Shown here in pieces: positions 35,001 through 43,045 of a stretch of DNA of 64,000 nucleotides. Where the stretch lies: assembly GCF_042432805.1 (NCBI RefSeq), contig NZ_JBHLWO010000002.1, forward strand, positions 1,860,001 to 1,924,000, in the 5' to 3' direction. Numbering within the stretch: position 1 is the stretch's first letter; every line of letters starts with the position of its first letter. Source of the stretch: Olivibacter oleidegradans (lineage in GTDB: Bacteria > Bacteroidota > Bacteroidia > Sphingobacteriales > Sphingobacteriaceae). The position numbers and the translations under genes are program-made. Under the pieces are notes generated by a model. That model had not been told where the DNA came from, did not search any database, and worked only from the letters and a program-made list of their open reading frames with translations.

Positions 35001-35139
35001 TCCTCTAAGCAATCTGAGTATTTATGCCTCTGGAAACAACCTCCTGCTCATCACCCCATACAAGGGGTACGATCCCGAAGCAGGTGAAGGCTATCCATTA
35101 ACACGCAGTTTTACTTTGGGCGTTAATCTATCATTCTAA
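32062..35139 (+). CDS. SusC/RagA family TonB-dependent outer-membrane transporter
   Basis: A 1025-aa importer. Signal peptide to about residue 33 (FSLLLLFGTATSA), carboxypeptidase-like domain (MTGSILDSLTRESLPGVSIK), TonB-box region EDVVVVGTRIKKSDLTGAI, plug with VYVIDGIVAEEGIRMINPDD and IEVLKDASSTALYGSKASNG, and a C-terminal barrel ending SFTLGVNLSF. No STN domain, so control is expected at the DNA level by the GntR regulator of the locus. It is the first gene of a five-gene rightward operon with SusD 34 bases downstream. The likely cargo is a galactose-containing oligosaccharide, judged from the associated clan GH-D enzyme. Confidence 0.96.
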   Translation: MILTLKRWYCAIASTKAAFAFSLLLLFGTATSAQQMTMTGSILDSLTRESLPGVSIKVKGSTNGTASNANGQYSITVAPDAILVITYIGYQPKELRVSNAVSDILLQPQGFELEDVVVVGTRIKKSDLTGAIGSISEKQLKEIPTTDLTTAMQGKVPGLYIARSNATPGEDVTIKVRGTNSISYGTNPVYVIDGIVAEEGIRMINPDDIASIEVLKDASSTALYGSKASNGVIVITTKRGQQGEGKVSYSGFATISNYQNRIKLLDARQMYDLRIDAYANAYMDENPNADRQAYIDNFLTKTDIAGAIFSPEELYNGQNNITSDWLDAITRTGLEQNHSLNFSGGDNKSNYFLGFSYSDNKGVLDVSRYKRISGRFNYERQIKSWLKVGTNTSISRGDKNRLDANAYSTALMANPMQTIDTDRLYMAFQGVSQMGNYNPILTKDLLSEEIHSRILTTNFLEAKPVEGLNVRTSLSADIYNKQDNSYIPSNIGQSMRDNYNGRGWQWRGVTEYWQWDNSISYDKSFGKNRLFGLISTSMSKTRTNAIDMTGYNYPTDILGYKGMGLASDRERNTINSDYVTNTLASIIARINYSYDGKYLLTATVRRDGSSRFGDGNKWGTFPSLSLGWNMREESFLKNASWLDQLKLRAGFGLLGNQNIPNYTYMTIYQPAYSNGVVGFAPEDNRFGNPALRWEKQKQYNAGFDLSILNNRLSFTGDVFYMRNTDLLMRMALWPSFGYDYQIANVGELANKGLEFSFNALVINSKDFQWRISGNIAHDKNTVKKLVNGVNVLWNGGNIMARDGNLFVGQSLNTFYTFKAEKIAQQMDMDRINGMTFYNGYIVRPGDILPADLDGDGKITAENDMAIVGKADPKFYGGFNTNIAYKNLSLNAVFTYSYGAKKFNGQWDALMDGSASFTPASIDQLNRWTPENTDTDVPRAYRGNKFNRFGYGSTDWAMLDASFIRLAALNLTYNFPGKSIGPLSNLSIYASGNNLLLITPYKGYDPEAGEGYPLTRSFTLGVNLSF

Positions 35140-35173
35140 TGCTTAGACCACTTAAATCTAAATACAACTCATT

Positions 35174-36769
35174 ATGAAAAAGCACTTATTATATACCGGT
35201 ATATTACTGGCAACGCTGTCTTTGCCTCTTAGCTCTTGCAACAAATTTTTGGATGTAAAACCTGAATCCAAAATTCAGGATGATGCCATTTTTGATAATA
35301 TTGAGAATTTAAACGGCTATATCCTGGGGCTTTACAAGGATTGGCGCGACTCGCACAAAAATCGGATCGAACTATATGCAGGCACTGATGAAGCCAACAT
35401 GGGAGGCATACAATGGCGGGATAATAATTTTCGCAAAGGATTAGAAACTTACCTTGATGGTATGAACAGTACCAATGGTGGTATACTCGATGTATGGAAA
35501 AGTCGATTCCGTATCGTAGCGCGTGCGTCTAGCGCGATATCCGCCTTAAGCCCGAATGAAAGTAGTCAAGATAACGCTTTCAATCTCCGTTTAGGTGAAG
35601 CCTGTTTTTTACGAGCTGTCAATAATTTCGAGCTCGTACAGATGTTTGGTGCTATCCCCCTCACCGGAACAGATATGGGCGGAAAACGACAATCAATTGA
35701 TTTAGTTTATAAGTCCATAGAAAGCGATTTACAAAAGGCCATTCAGTATTTGCCTGATCCGGCGGATCCTAATTATACCGATTTAAGAAGAGCTACACGT
35801 GCCATAGCACAAGCGATACTCGGCAAAGTTTACCTTTATGCGCCGGAATCCTCCGGTTTCAGAGACTATACAAAAGCCGCAGAACAATTTGAAAAAGTCT
35901 ATAACAATCCCTACTTTGGTGGTACAGGAGCAATCAATTATAGTACGATTTATGATGCCCATCAGCAGAATTCGACCGATTATAAAAGAGAAATGGTGTA
36001 TGCTTTCCAATTCAGTAATGTGAGCGGCGATATGAATAGCATACAATGGGATATGGGTTCAAGACCGGTAGCGAGTATGACGGCCGTAGAGGCAACCGCT
36101 TTATTTGCAGGCTTTGATGGAACCATGCCAAGTGAATACTGTTATAAGCTACGATCGGAAGGAGGTGTATGGGAAGAAGGCGATGTGAGACGAGCCGAGA
36201 GTATACGATATGATTTTACCTGGGATGGCAAAAAACCATCATTAACGGGCTATGTTTGGGGCGATGAGCTTGATCCCCATGTAAAAAAATATGAAGACAC
36301 ACGCACGGTAGAGCAAGGCCTCAGCTCCTACTATAGCGGCAAGAATGTCCCATTCGTTCGCTTTAGCGATGTTGCGTTATGTTATGCTGAATGCTTATAC
36401 AAGATAGGCAGACAAGGAGAAGCTATAGAACTAATCAATAACGTCGTCCGTAAAAGAGCTTTCGGAGGTAACCTTCCGACAGACAAAAGATGGGGCATGA
36501 TGGGCGAAGAAGAGTTTATGAAAAACCTGATGGATGAGCGGATGCGCGAACTCTGTTTTGAAGGCTGGCGCAAATTCGATTTATTACGCACTGGATTGCT
36601 AAAGCAATACGTACAGGAAAGAAATCGTTGGGTTTCGGGTATGTATAAAGGAAACAGAATCAGCGAACCGGTGACCATACCGGATTTTCGCCTTGTTTGG
36701 CCAATACCTTTAGATGAACTTCGACAAAATCCGGATTTATCAGAAAGCGACCAAAATTCAGGGTATTAA
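35174..36769 (+). CDS. SusD/RagB family outer-membrane glycan-binding lipoprotein
   Basis: A 531-aa lipoprotein with lipobox LSSC (MKKHLLYTGILLATLSLPLS, then SC) and the mature start NKFLDVKPESKIQDD. SusD hallmarks in the C-terminal half: FVRFSDVALCYAECLYKIG, INNVVRKRAFG, LMDERMRELCFEGWRKFDLL and a terminal IPLDELRQNPDLSE...SGY. It partners the SusC encoded 34 bases upstream and is followed 17 bases later by the glycosidase. Confidence 0.95.
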   Translation: MKKHLLYTGILLATLSLPLSSCNKFLDVKPESKIQDDAIFDNIENLNGYILGLYKDWRDSHKNRIELYAGTDEANMGGIQWRDNNFRKGLETYLDGMNSTNGGILDVWKSRFRIVARASSAISALSPNESSQDNAFNLRLGEACFLRAVNNFELVQMFGAIPLTGTDMGGKRQSIDLVYKSIESDLQKAIQYLPDPADPNYTDLRRATRAIAQAILGKVYLYAPESSGFRDYTKAAEQFEKVYNNPYFGGTGAINYSTIYDAHQQNSTDYKREMVYAFQFSNVSGDMNSIQWDMGSRPVASMTAVEATALFAGFDGTMPSEYCYKLRSEGGVWEEGDVRRAESIRYDFTWDGKKPSLTGYVWGDELDPHVKKYEDTRTVEQGLSSYYSGKNVPFVRFSDVALCYAECLYKIGRQGEAIELINNVVRKRAFGGNLPTDKRWGMMGEEEFMKNLMDERMRELCFEGWRKFDLLRTGLLKQYVQERNRWVSGMYKGNRISEPVTIPDFRLVWPIPLDELRQNPDLSESDQNSGY

Positions 36770-36786
36770 TATAGCAAACAGACCAT

Positions 36787-38841
36787 ATGCAAATCATAAA
36801 GTATTTATATAGCTTCAGCTTCGCTGCTTTATCATTCTTTTTTACGACAACAAATGTGGTGGCTCAAACCACAGCAGATTACGTTGTCCCGTTTGGCGGA
36901 GAGAATGAACTGATTATTCATAGAAAATCGGGGTCATTCTCCATAAAATATAAGAGCACAGCTATTATAAACGAAGCTGGAATTTCTTTTCTAGCCAACC
37001 AGAAGAAATACACTAACACCGATTACAGTAACTACGAAATACAACAACAGCAAATAAAAGACGAATTGGGGAAAGGTGTTCAGATTAAACTTACCGCAAA
37101 AGCACCGGGGCAACCAACGGTCAACCATTATTTCTACTGCTATCCAAACCGGGAATTTATTTTGACGCAATTGGAAATAATGGACCAACAATTATTGACT
37201 TCCAACCAGCTCATACCCTTATATAGCAAGCATGCACAGCTCCTACACGGTGAAGATGTTAGAACGCTATTCGTACCTTTTGATAACGATACATTTATCT
37301 CTTACGACGCAAAACCTATCAGCTTGAATGCACAAACAAGTGCAGAAATAGGCGTTGTGTTTGATAATCAATCTCGTCACGGATTGGTTGTTGGATCCTT
37401 AAACCATATGAACTGGAAAACCGGCGTGAAAACTGCCGGTCAAAAAGCCTCTATTCATGAACTCGAAATATGTGCTGGTTACAGCGACGTAAAGGTGACC
37501 AGAGATTCCATGGCGCACGGAGCAATCAGTGGCAAAACGATACAATCGCCGAAAATTTTCGTTGGTTATTTTTCGGATTGGCGAGATGGCCTGGAAATTT
37601 ACGCAAAAGCAGGTCGATCGGTTGAAGCGCCCTATATTAAACCTTGGGCCAAAGCTACACCCGTTGGTTGGAATAGCTGGGGCGTTATCAAGGAACATCT
37701 CAGCTACGAACAGGCGACCCGTGTAGTTGATTTTTTTGACAAAAAAATTCCATTCTTTAGAAATAATGATCAAACCGCCTTTATCGATCTCGACTCTTTT
37801 TGGGATAATATGGTGGAGGGTGGATTCTCCGGTGATTTTTCCCAATTAAAGGAATTCGTTGCTTATTGCAAAAAAAGAGCGCTGGAGCCCGGGGTTTATT
37901 GGGCACCATTCACCGACTGGGGCTTTAGAGGAGATTCTAACAGGGTAGCGGAGGGGGGTAACTATAAATTTTCAGACATGTGGACGAAAACCACTAAAGG
38001 TTACCACGACCTCGATGGCGGCAGAGCACTTGATCCCACCCATCCCGGCACACAAGCCCGAATCGCTTATGTTATTAACAAACTTAAGGAGTGCGGATTT
38101 AAGATGATAAAAATCGACTTCCTCGCACATGCCGCAGCTGAGTCCAGTGGTTTTTTCGATAGCACAATAAGCACCGGTATGCAGGCATATCGAGTTGGAA
38201 TGGAATGTCTATCAAACCATCTAGCTAACAGCATGTTGGTATATGCAGCCATCTCCCCTTCTTTAGCAACAGCGCGCTATGCGCATATGAGACGCATAGC
38301 CTGCGATGCTTGGAAAAGTATTAAAGATACGGAATACACGTTAAACAGCGTCAATTATGGCTGGTGGCAGACTTATCAATACGATTATATCGATGCAGAT
38401 CATTTGGTTTTCGAACAGGAGAGCGAAGGGGCTAATCGTGCACGCCTAATCGCTGGTTTAATTACAGGTTCGGTTATTTTAGGTGATGATTATTCAAAGC
38501 CTGCGCATTGGCAACAACGGATCATAAAATGGCTCCAAAGTGCTGAAATTAAATCAATCATACAATCCGGGAAAGCCTTTCGTCCGGTAGAAGGGAACAC
38601 TGGGACAAAAACCAATCCCCTATTTATCCGCTCTGATCAGGCCGGTACCTACCTTGCCGTATTTAACTTCGACACCGAGGCTACAACTATTCATCTCGAC
38701 ACGGAGCGGGTTGGTTTAAACCCCAATAAGACCTACGTATTTAAAGAGGTATTAAGTGGCCAAGAAATGAAACTAAACAAGCAGATGGACATCGCATTTG
38801 AAAAAGAAGGTGCTTATCTTTACAAAATCAGTGCTAAGTAA
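36787..38841 (+). CDS. Secreted clan GH-D glycosidase, GH36-like (putative alpha-galactosidase)
   Basis: A 684-aa protein with a signal peptide (to about residue 26, VVAQ). An N-terminal beta-sandwich (about 30-285) is followed by a (beta/alpha)8 barrel (about 290-600) and a C-terminal beta domain. Barrel landmarks are ATPVGWNSWG, FIDLDSFW, GVYWAPFTDWG and KMIKIDFLAH, where D444 in KID is the expected nucleophile of clan GH-D (GH27/GH36). The second acid may be the Asp in DADHLVFE or nearby; I cannot assign it. GH36 enzymes include alpha-galactosidases and alpha-N-acetylgalactosaminidases, so substrate naming is tentative. It is in an operon with SusCD, a GntR regulator and a sodium symporter, forming a small galactoside utilisation unit. 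Confidence 0.8.
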   Translation: MQIIKYLYSFSFAALSFFFTTTNVVAQTTADYVVPFGGENELIIHRKSGSFSIKYKSTAIINEAGISFLANQKKYTNTDYSNYEIQQQQIKDELGKGVQIKLTAKAPGQPTVNHYFYCYPNREFILTQLEIMDQQLLTSNQLIPLYSKHAQLLHGEDVRTLFVPFDNDTFISYDAKPISLNAQTSAEIGVVFDNQSRHGLVVGSLNHMNWKTGVKTAGQKASIHELEICAGYSDVKVTRDSMAHGAISGKTIQSPKIFVGYFSDWRDGLEIYAKAGRSVEAPYIKPWAKATPVGWNSWGVIKEHLSYEQATRVVDFFDKKIPFFRNNDQTAFIDLDSFWDNMVEGGFSGDFSQLKEFVAYCKKRALEPGVYWAPFTDWGFRGDSNRVAEGGNYKFSDMWTKTTKGYHDLDGGRALDPTHPGTQARIAYVINKLKECGFKMIKIDFLAHAAAESSGFFDSTISTGMQAYRVGMECLSNHLANSMLVYAAISPSLATARYAHMRRIACDAWKSIKDTEYTLNSVNYGWWQTYQYDYIDADHLVFEQESEGANRARLIAGLITGSVILGDDYSKPAHWQQRIIKWLQSAEIKSIIQSGKAFRPVEGNTGTKTNPLFIRSDQAGTYLAVFNFDTEATTIHLDTERVGLNPNKTYVFKEVLSGQEMKLNKQMDIAFEKEGAYLYKISAK

Positions 38842-38848
38842 ATACTAA

Positions 38849-39889
38849 ATGATACAAAATATGCCTTCCAATCGGTCACCTATTTTTGAAAAAATACATT
38901 CATTAGAAAAAATTCAATCGCTTTCGAAGCATGAAAAGCTCATTCAAGGTGTTTTGGATGCTATTGATGACGAATGTCTATATGCAAACGATCCATTACC
39001 TTCTGTTAATACAATGGTAAAAGAGCTGGGCTACGCGCGTGAGACAATTGTGAAAGCTTATAAAGAACTGATTGAGCGGGGGGTTATTGCCTCGAAGAAC
39101 CGGAAGGGTTATTTTGTAATCAGTAAAAACACCAAACAAAAGCAGAAGATCGCCTTATTGATGTACGCTTTTGACACCTTTCAAGAAACTTTATACCAAC
39201 ATTTAAAGATCAACCTGGGCGATGATGCCCAAGTTGATCTTTATTTTCACCATAACAATCCGGATGTGTTTGAAGCCATTTTTCATCGCATTGTTGGGCA
39301 TTACGGCTTATACATCATTGCCCCTATTCCGTCTGAACGGATTAAAGAGCTTTTGTTGAGTATCCCTCCCTTTAAATTGCTGATCATCGACCGCCTTATT
39401 TCGCTGGGAAAAGACTATTCTTATATCGTACAAGAGTTTCAACACACCTCTTATCGCATATTTAAACAACTGGAAAGCAAGTTATCGACTTATGAGGAGG
39501 TTATTTTCTTCTTTAGAAAGGACACCGCCGAACCGCAGGATATTTTGAAGTCTTTTAAAAAATTCTTAAAGGAGACCGGAATCAAGGGTAAAGTCGAAAC
39601 CAGCTATAAACCGGGTACGATACAGAAAAATAAAGTATATTTTACGATCCATAATCCTGAACTGTACGCGATCCTTAAAGACGTAATGGACAAGAGATGG
39701 GAACTGGGGAAAGACTTGGGGGTGTTGGCACATAATGACGATGTGATTAAGGAGATCTTGGCAGGAGGTATCACAACATTTTCAACGGATTTTAAGAAAA
39801 TGGGCGAACTTGCTGCTACTTATGCTAAAGATCGTGAACAGATTCAACTTGTTATTGAAACGGAATTATATCAAAGAAAGTCATTGTAA
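38849..39889 (+). CDS. GntR-type regulator with periplasmic-binding-protein-like sensor
   Basis: A 346-aa regulator. Residues about 22-95 form a GntR winged helix (LPSVNTMVKELGYARETIVKAYKELIERG, here in part: VKELGYARETIVKAYKEL). Residues about 108-340 resemble a LacI-type sugar-binding domain (KIALLMYAFDTFQETLYQHL and LGVLAHNDDVIKEIL). This combination is common among Bacteroidota regulators of sugar loci. It starts 7 bases after the glycosidase and ends 3 bases before the symporter, so it is co-transcribed with its likely targets and would autoregulate. The tandem ACTAGT site at the head of the operon is the best operator candidate. Confidence 0.88.
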   Translation: MIQNMPSNRSPIFEKIHSLEKIQSLSKHEKLIQGVLDAIDDECLYANDPLPSVNTMVKELGYARETIVKAYKELIERGVIASKNRKGYFVISKNTKQKQKIALLMYAFDTFQETLYQHLKINLGDDAQVDLYFHHNNPDVFEAIFHRIVGHYGLYIIAPIPSERIKELLLSIPPFKLLIIDRLISLGKDYSYIVQEFQHTSYRIFKQLESKLSTYEEVIFFFRKDTAEPQDILKSFKKFLKETGIKGKVETSYKPGTIQKNKVYFTIHNPELYAILKDVMDKRWELGKDLGVLAHNDDVIKEILAGGITTFSTDFKKMGELAATYAKDREQIQLVIETELYQRKSL

Positions 39890-39892
39890 ATA

Positions 39893-41488
39893 ATGGAGGC
39901 CTTTGTCAGCTTTGGACTATGCACCTTATTGATTGCTTTTATTTCATGGTATAAAACGAAATCAACTAATTTACGGACTGTAAAAGGACTCTTACTTGCA
40001 GGAAAAAACAATGGTTATTTGATCGTTGCAAGTTCATTGATTCTCACCAATCTTAGCGCGAATCAATTTATCGGCGAGAATGAGTCGGTATACCTAAATA
40101 ACCTATCTGTTATGGCATGGGGTATTACCTCTGTAGTTGCCATGCTCCTGGTATCTGAGTACTTTCTTCCCATCTATTTTAAAGGAGGAATGATTACGAC
40201 GCCGGATTTTCTAGCAAAGCGTTATGACGAGGATACAAAGCGACTTGTTTCCATTATCTTTCTTTTGAGCTATACGGTGAATTTGCTACCACCGGTATTA
40301 TATGGTGGTGCGGTGGCATTAACAGGGATGTTTCATCTCCCAAGCTTATGGGGAATCAGTTATTGGCAATCTATATGGCTTTTGGTATGGCTTTTGGGTT
40401 TAATAGGAAGTGCTTACACTATTTTAGGAGGATTACGAGCCATCACCATATCGGACACGCTTTTAGGCATAGGCTTGTTGTTGCTTGCTATTGTACTACC
40501 TTTCTATGGACTTCGTTATTTAGGCAAGGGCGACCTCGCACTTGGTTTAACGCTTCTTTTAAGCAAACACACGAGCCATTTAAATGCTATCGGCACGGCT
40601 CAAGATGCCGTTCCTTTCAGCACAATCTTTACAGGAATGTTATTGGTCAATCTTTATTATTGGGGAATCGAGCAATACATTGTCCAACAAACCTTTGCTG
40701 CTAAAAATTTAAAAGAAGCTCAAAAAGGAATGGCACTCGCTGCATTGAGCAAATTATTTATGCCTCTTTTAATTAATCTGCCTGGCTTAATAGCCGTGCA
40801 TTTATATGCAGGCGTTGAAAATACCGCATCAATTTTCCCCCAGGTAGCAGCAGATACGCTTCCTAATACACTATTGGGCATTACGACAGCACTTGTTTTC
40901 GGTGCAGCGATAACTACCTATAATGCAGGATTACATGGAAGCAGCACGCTTTTTGTTATGAATCTTTATTTACCCTATTTAGAAAAAAAACATAAAACAC
41001 CTACAGAAACTCAATTAGTAAGAACTGCCAAACGTTTTGAATTGCTATTATCGATGATCGCGATGATAGCCGCTCCCTTTATTCTCTTTGTTGACAGCGG
41101 ATTCTATACCTATTTACAGCGAGTAGCGGGACTTTTCAGCATGCCTATTTTCACCATTATTGTTGTTGGCTTTATAAACCAAAAGGTCCCACCCATCGCT
41201 GCAAAAATCGGCTTGCTCTTTTTTATGGTTGCTTACTTTATATGCGAATATATCCTCGTATTGACGATACATTACCTACACATTCTAGCCATCCTCTTCT
41301 TACTTACAGTCTTCATCATGATCGCTATCAGCTTCTGTTATCCATCAAAAAACACGAAAGCGATTTCAATCAACCTCTCCCATAGCCTCGTCGTTCCATG
41401 GAAAAACCGGCACATTGTAAACGTTGTCTTACTCATCCTGATGGTATTGATTTATATCATCTTTTCTCCTTTCGTACTGGCATCCTGA
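39893..41488 (+). CDS. Sodium/solute symporter (SSS family, SglT-like)
   Basis: A 531-aa inner-membrane transporter with about 14 hydrophobic spans. The early segment LLLAGKNNGYLIVASSLILTNLSANQFIGE (in part: ASSLILTNLSANQFIGENES) matches the sodium-site region of SGLT-type symporters (S-N-I-S/A-x-x-F-I-G). It starts 3 bases after the GntR gene, so translation is probably coupled. As last gene of the PUL it would import the monosaccharide released in the periplasm, plausibly galactose. It converges on an AraC gene with only 21 bases between stop codons; a weak A/T-rich hairpin (41495-41515) spans the junction. Confidence 0.92.
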   Translation: MEAFVSFGLCTLLIAFISWYKTKSTNLRTVKGLLLAGKNNGYLIVASSLILTNLSANQFIGENESVYLNNLSVMAWGITSVVAMLLVSEYFLPIYFKGGMITTPDFLAKRYDEDTKRLVSIIFLLSYTVNLLPPVLYGGAVALTGMFHLPSLWGISYWQSIWLLVWLLGLIGSAYTILGGLRAITISDTLLGIGLLLLAIVLPFYGLRYLGKGDLALGLTLLLSKHTSHLNAIGTAQDAVPFSTIFTGMLLVNLYYWGIEQYIVQQTFAAKNLKEAQKGMALAALSKLFMPLLINLPGLIAVHLYAGVENTASIFPQVAADTLPNTLLGITTALVFGAAITTYNAGLHGSSTLFVMNLYLPYLEKKHKTPTETQLVRTAKRFELLLSMIAMIAAPFILFVDSGFYTYLQRVAGLFSMPIFTIIVVGFINQKVPPIAAKIGLLFFMVAYFICEYILVLTIHYLHILAILFLLTVFIMIAISFCYPSKNTKAISINLSHSLVVPWKNRHIVNVVLLILMVLIYIIFSPFVLAS

Positions 41489-41509
41489 TTCCATGATTAA
41501 GCCATCAAT

Positions 41510-42334
41510 TTAATCAACTGAATTGGGGTTACATAGTTGATGCTGAAGAGACAGATATTGCTTCGGAGTCAATTGCGTGAAGTGTTTAAAATCGTGTATT
41601 AACTGGCTCTGATCGTAGTAAGAACAGTGTTCTATCAGTTCAAACCAATTAATTTTTCCCTTCCTCTTTAGTTGTTGTTCCAGCCATTGAATCGCTTTAA
41701 GAAAACGATAATAACGATTCAACTCTTTGGCGCTATAGCCTAAGATTTTCTTATGTTTTAACTGCAAGTTCCGCTCAGTTTGCCTGGTTTCTCTAGCTAT
41801 CTCTTGAATAGGATTGAGCCAGGTATGTGTTTCGTGAAAAGTCAACATGTGGGCAACATCCTGGTCATTTATACGAAGATAGGGTTCACAAAACGCCAGT
41901 AAGTACCGGATCCGTTCCTCATTGGATTTTGCCTGGAGTTTCAACGTCAGTTCCGCGAAGCAACTATCCGTTAATAAATCATCCGGATGCATAAAAAAAT
42001 GATCGATTAGTGCTCTTCCAAAAAAACGATAAAAAGCATCGCCTTTGAAATTTATGACCAATAGTTCAGTGCCCGGAGCCAAGGTATAATCAAAGGCTCT
42101 TTTTATAGGGCCTAAGACAAGACAAGTATTTATAAAGCGTGCAACGGCTTCACCCACCGATAACGATACTTCTCCGCCAAAACAAAAAACAAGCACTGTC
42201 TGATAATTGGGTAACAGTGTTTTTGTAAGGGATTCGCTGCCTATGTTAGCGGCATAGTAAAAATGGCTAAAAACAGGTTGGAATTTTTCCGACACTTCTA
42301 TCCGCTCACTGATATAATCAAGTCTTTCAGTCAT
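41510..42334 (-). CDS. AraC family transcriptional regulator
   Basis: A 274-aa regulator. The N-terminal 160 residues form a cupin-like sensory domain (LPNYQTVLVFCFGGEVSLSV, LAPGTELLVINFKGDAFYRF). The C-terminal 100 residues are the two helix-turn-helix AraC domain, with TRQTERNLQLKHKKILGYSA, NRYYRFLKAIQWLE and SYYDQSQLIHDFKHFTQLTP as the second recognition helix and family signature. It is divergent from a DUF486 membrane protein gene, and a 7-bp inverted repeat lies between them. Target and effector unknown; the neighbouring DUF486 gene is the simplest guess. Confidence 0.9.
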   Translation of the reverse strand: MTERLDYISERIEVSEKFQPVFSHFYYAANIGSESLTKTLLPNYQTVLVFCFGGEVSLSVGEAVARFINTCLVLGPIKRAFDYTLAPGTELLVINFKGDAFYRFFGRALIDHFFMHPDDLLTDSCFAELTLKLQAKSNEERIRYLLAFCEPYLRINDQDVAHMLTFHETHTWLNPIQEIARETRQTERNLQLKHKKILGYSAKELNRYYRFLKAIQWLEQQLKRKGKINWFELIEHCSYYDQSQLIHDFKHFTQLTPKQYLSLQHQLCNPNSVD

Positions 42335-42367
42335 TTAAGAAATGATCAATTAAAAAATTGGAACAAC

Positions 42368-42391
42368 AAATACGAGTAAATATGCGTATTT
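42368..42391. promoter_or_regulatory. Inverted repeat between araC-type gene and DUF486 gene
   Basis: AAATACG (42368-42374) and CGTATTT (42385-42391), perfect 7-bp arms with a 10-base centre. The spacing of 17 bases between arm starts suits a dimeric regulator. It may be the operator for the divergent AraC protein. Confidence 0.35.
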
Positions 42392-42414
42392 TTCTAGCAT
42401 ATAATAAACAATAT

Positions 42415-42780
42415 ATGAAAGTATTTACTACAATTGGCTTGCTTGTGCTTTCAAACGCCTTTATGAATGTTGCCTGGTATGGTCATCTAAAATTTTTCGC
42501 CAAGTCGGAAGGCAACACGGCATGGTGGCTTATCATTTTAGTCAGCTGGGGTTTAGCGTTTTTCGAGTACTGCTTTCAAGTACCGGCTAATCGGATCGGT
42601 TTTGAACAAAATGGAGGTCCGTTCTCTTTGGTACAACTAAAAGTATTACAAGAGGTGATCACCTTGGTCATATTCATGTTATTCTCCGTTATTGCATTCA
42701 AGAATATCCATTTTACCGGCAATCATTTTATCGGTTTTGTATTTCTTGTACTAGCCGTTTACTTTATTTTCAAAAAGTAA
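42415..42780 (+). CDS. DUF486 / DMT-like small membrane protein
   Basis: A 121-aa protein with four membrane spans (FTTIGLLVLSNAFMNVAWYG, AWWLIILVSWGLAFFEYCFQ, VITLVIFMLFSVIAF, FIGFVFLVLAVYFIF). The motif FEYCFQVPANRIG is the DUF486 signature. DUF486 proteins are about 115 aa, so the ATG at 42415 is preferred to one at 42358, which would add a non-hydrophobic leader through the inverted repeat. The fold resembles half of a drug/metabolite transporter; substrate unknown. Divergent from the AraC gene. Confidence 0.85.
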   Translation: MKVFTTIGLLVLSNAFMNVAWYGHLKFFAKSEGNTAWWLIILVSWGLAFFEYCFQVPANRIGFEQNGGPFSLVQLKVLQEVITLVIFMLFSVIAFKNIHFTGNHFIGFVFLVLAVYFIFKK

Positions 42781-42859
42781 TAATTTATGCTTAGTTTTAA
42801 ATGCTATTAGAACCCTGAATTATATTCAGACTCTTATCACATTTTATTTGTTGGAATAA

Positions 42860-43039
42860 ATGAGGAACGTACTATCCAGACGATCCTTTACTAAAGGTCG
42901 TTTTGGACATATTTGCGGGGAGGAAGGCGGCGGCATCCATGCACTATCCAAACATCTATTTGCTGCAACCGGTGCCGGCAGCAGATCTTACGACTTGGAA
43001 AAATCTTGGAATATGGTTATCCCACTAAAACAAGCATAA
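42860..43039 (+). CDS. Possible small protein, 59 aa
   Basis: An ATG to TAA frame beginning MRNVLSRRSFTKGRFGHICG. It is basic, with a glycine-rich stretch (EEGGGIHALSKHLFAATGAG), and ends 6 bases before the stop codon of the convergent response regulator gene. No family recognised, no signal peptide, and no good upstream promoter or ribosome site seen. It fills most of an otherwise empty 265-base gap. It could be a real small gene, a remnant, or chance. Confidence 0.25.
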   Translation: MRNVLSRRSFTKGRFGHICGEEGGGIHALSKHLFAATGAGSRSYDLEKSWNMVIPLKQA

Positions 43040-43045
43040 GGCCTG

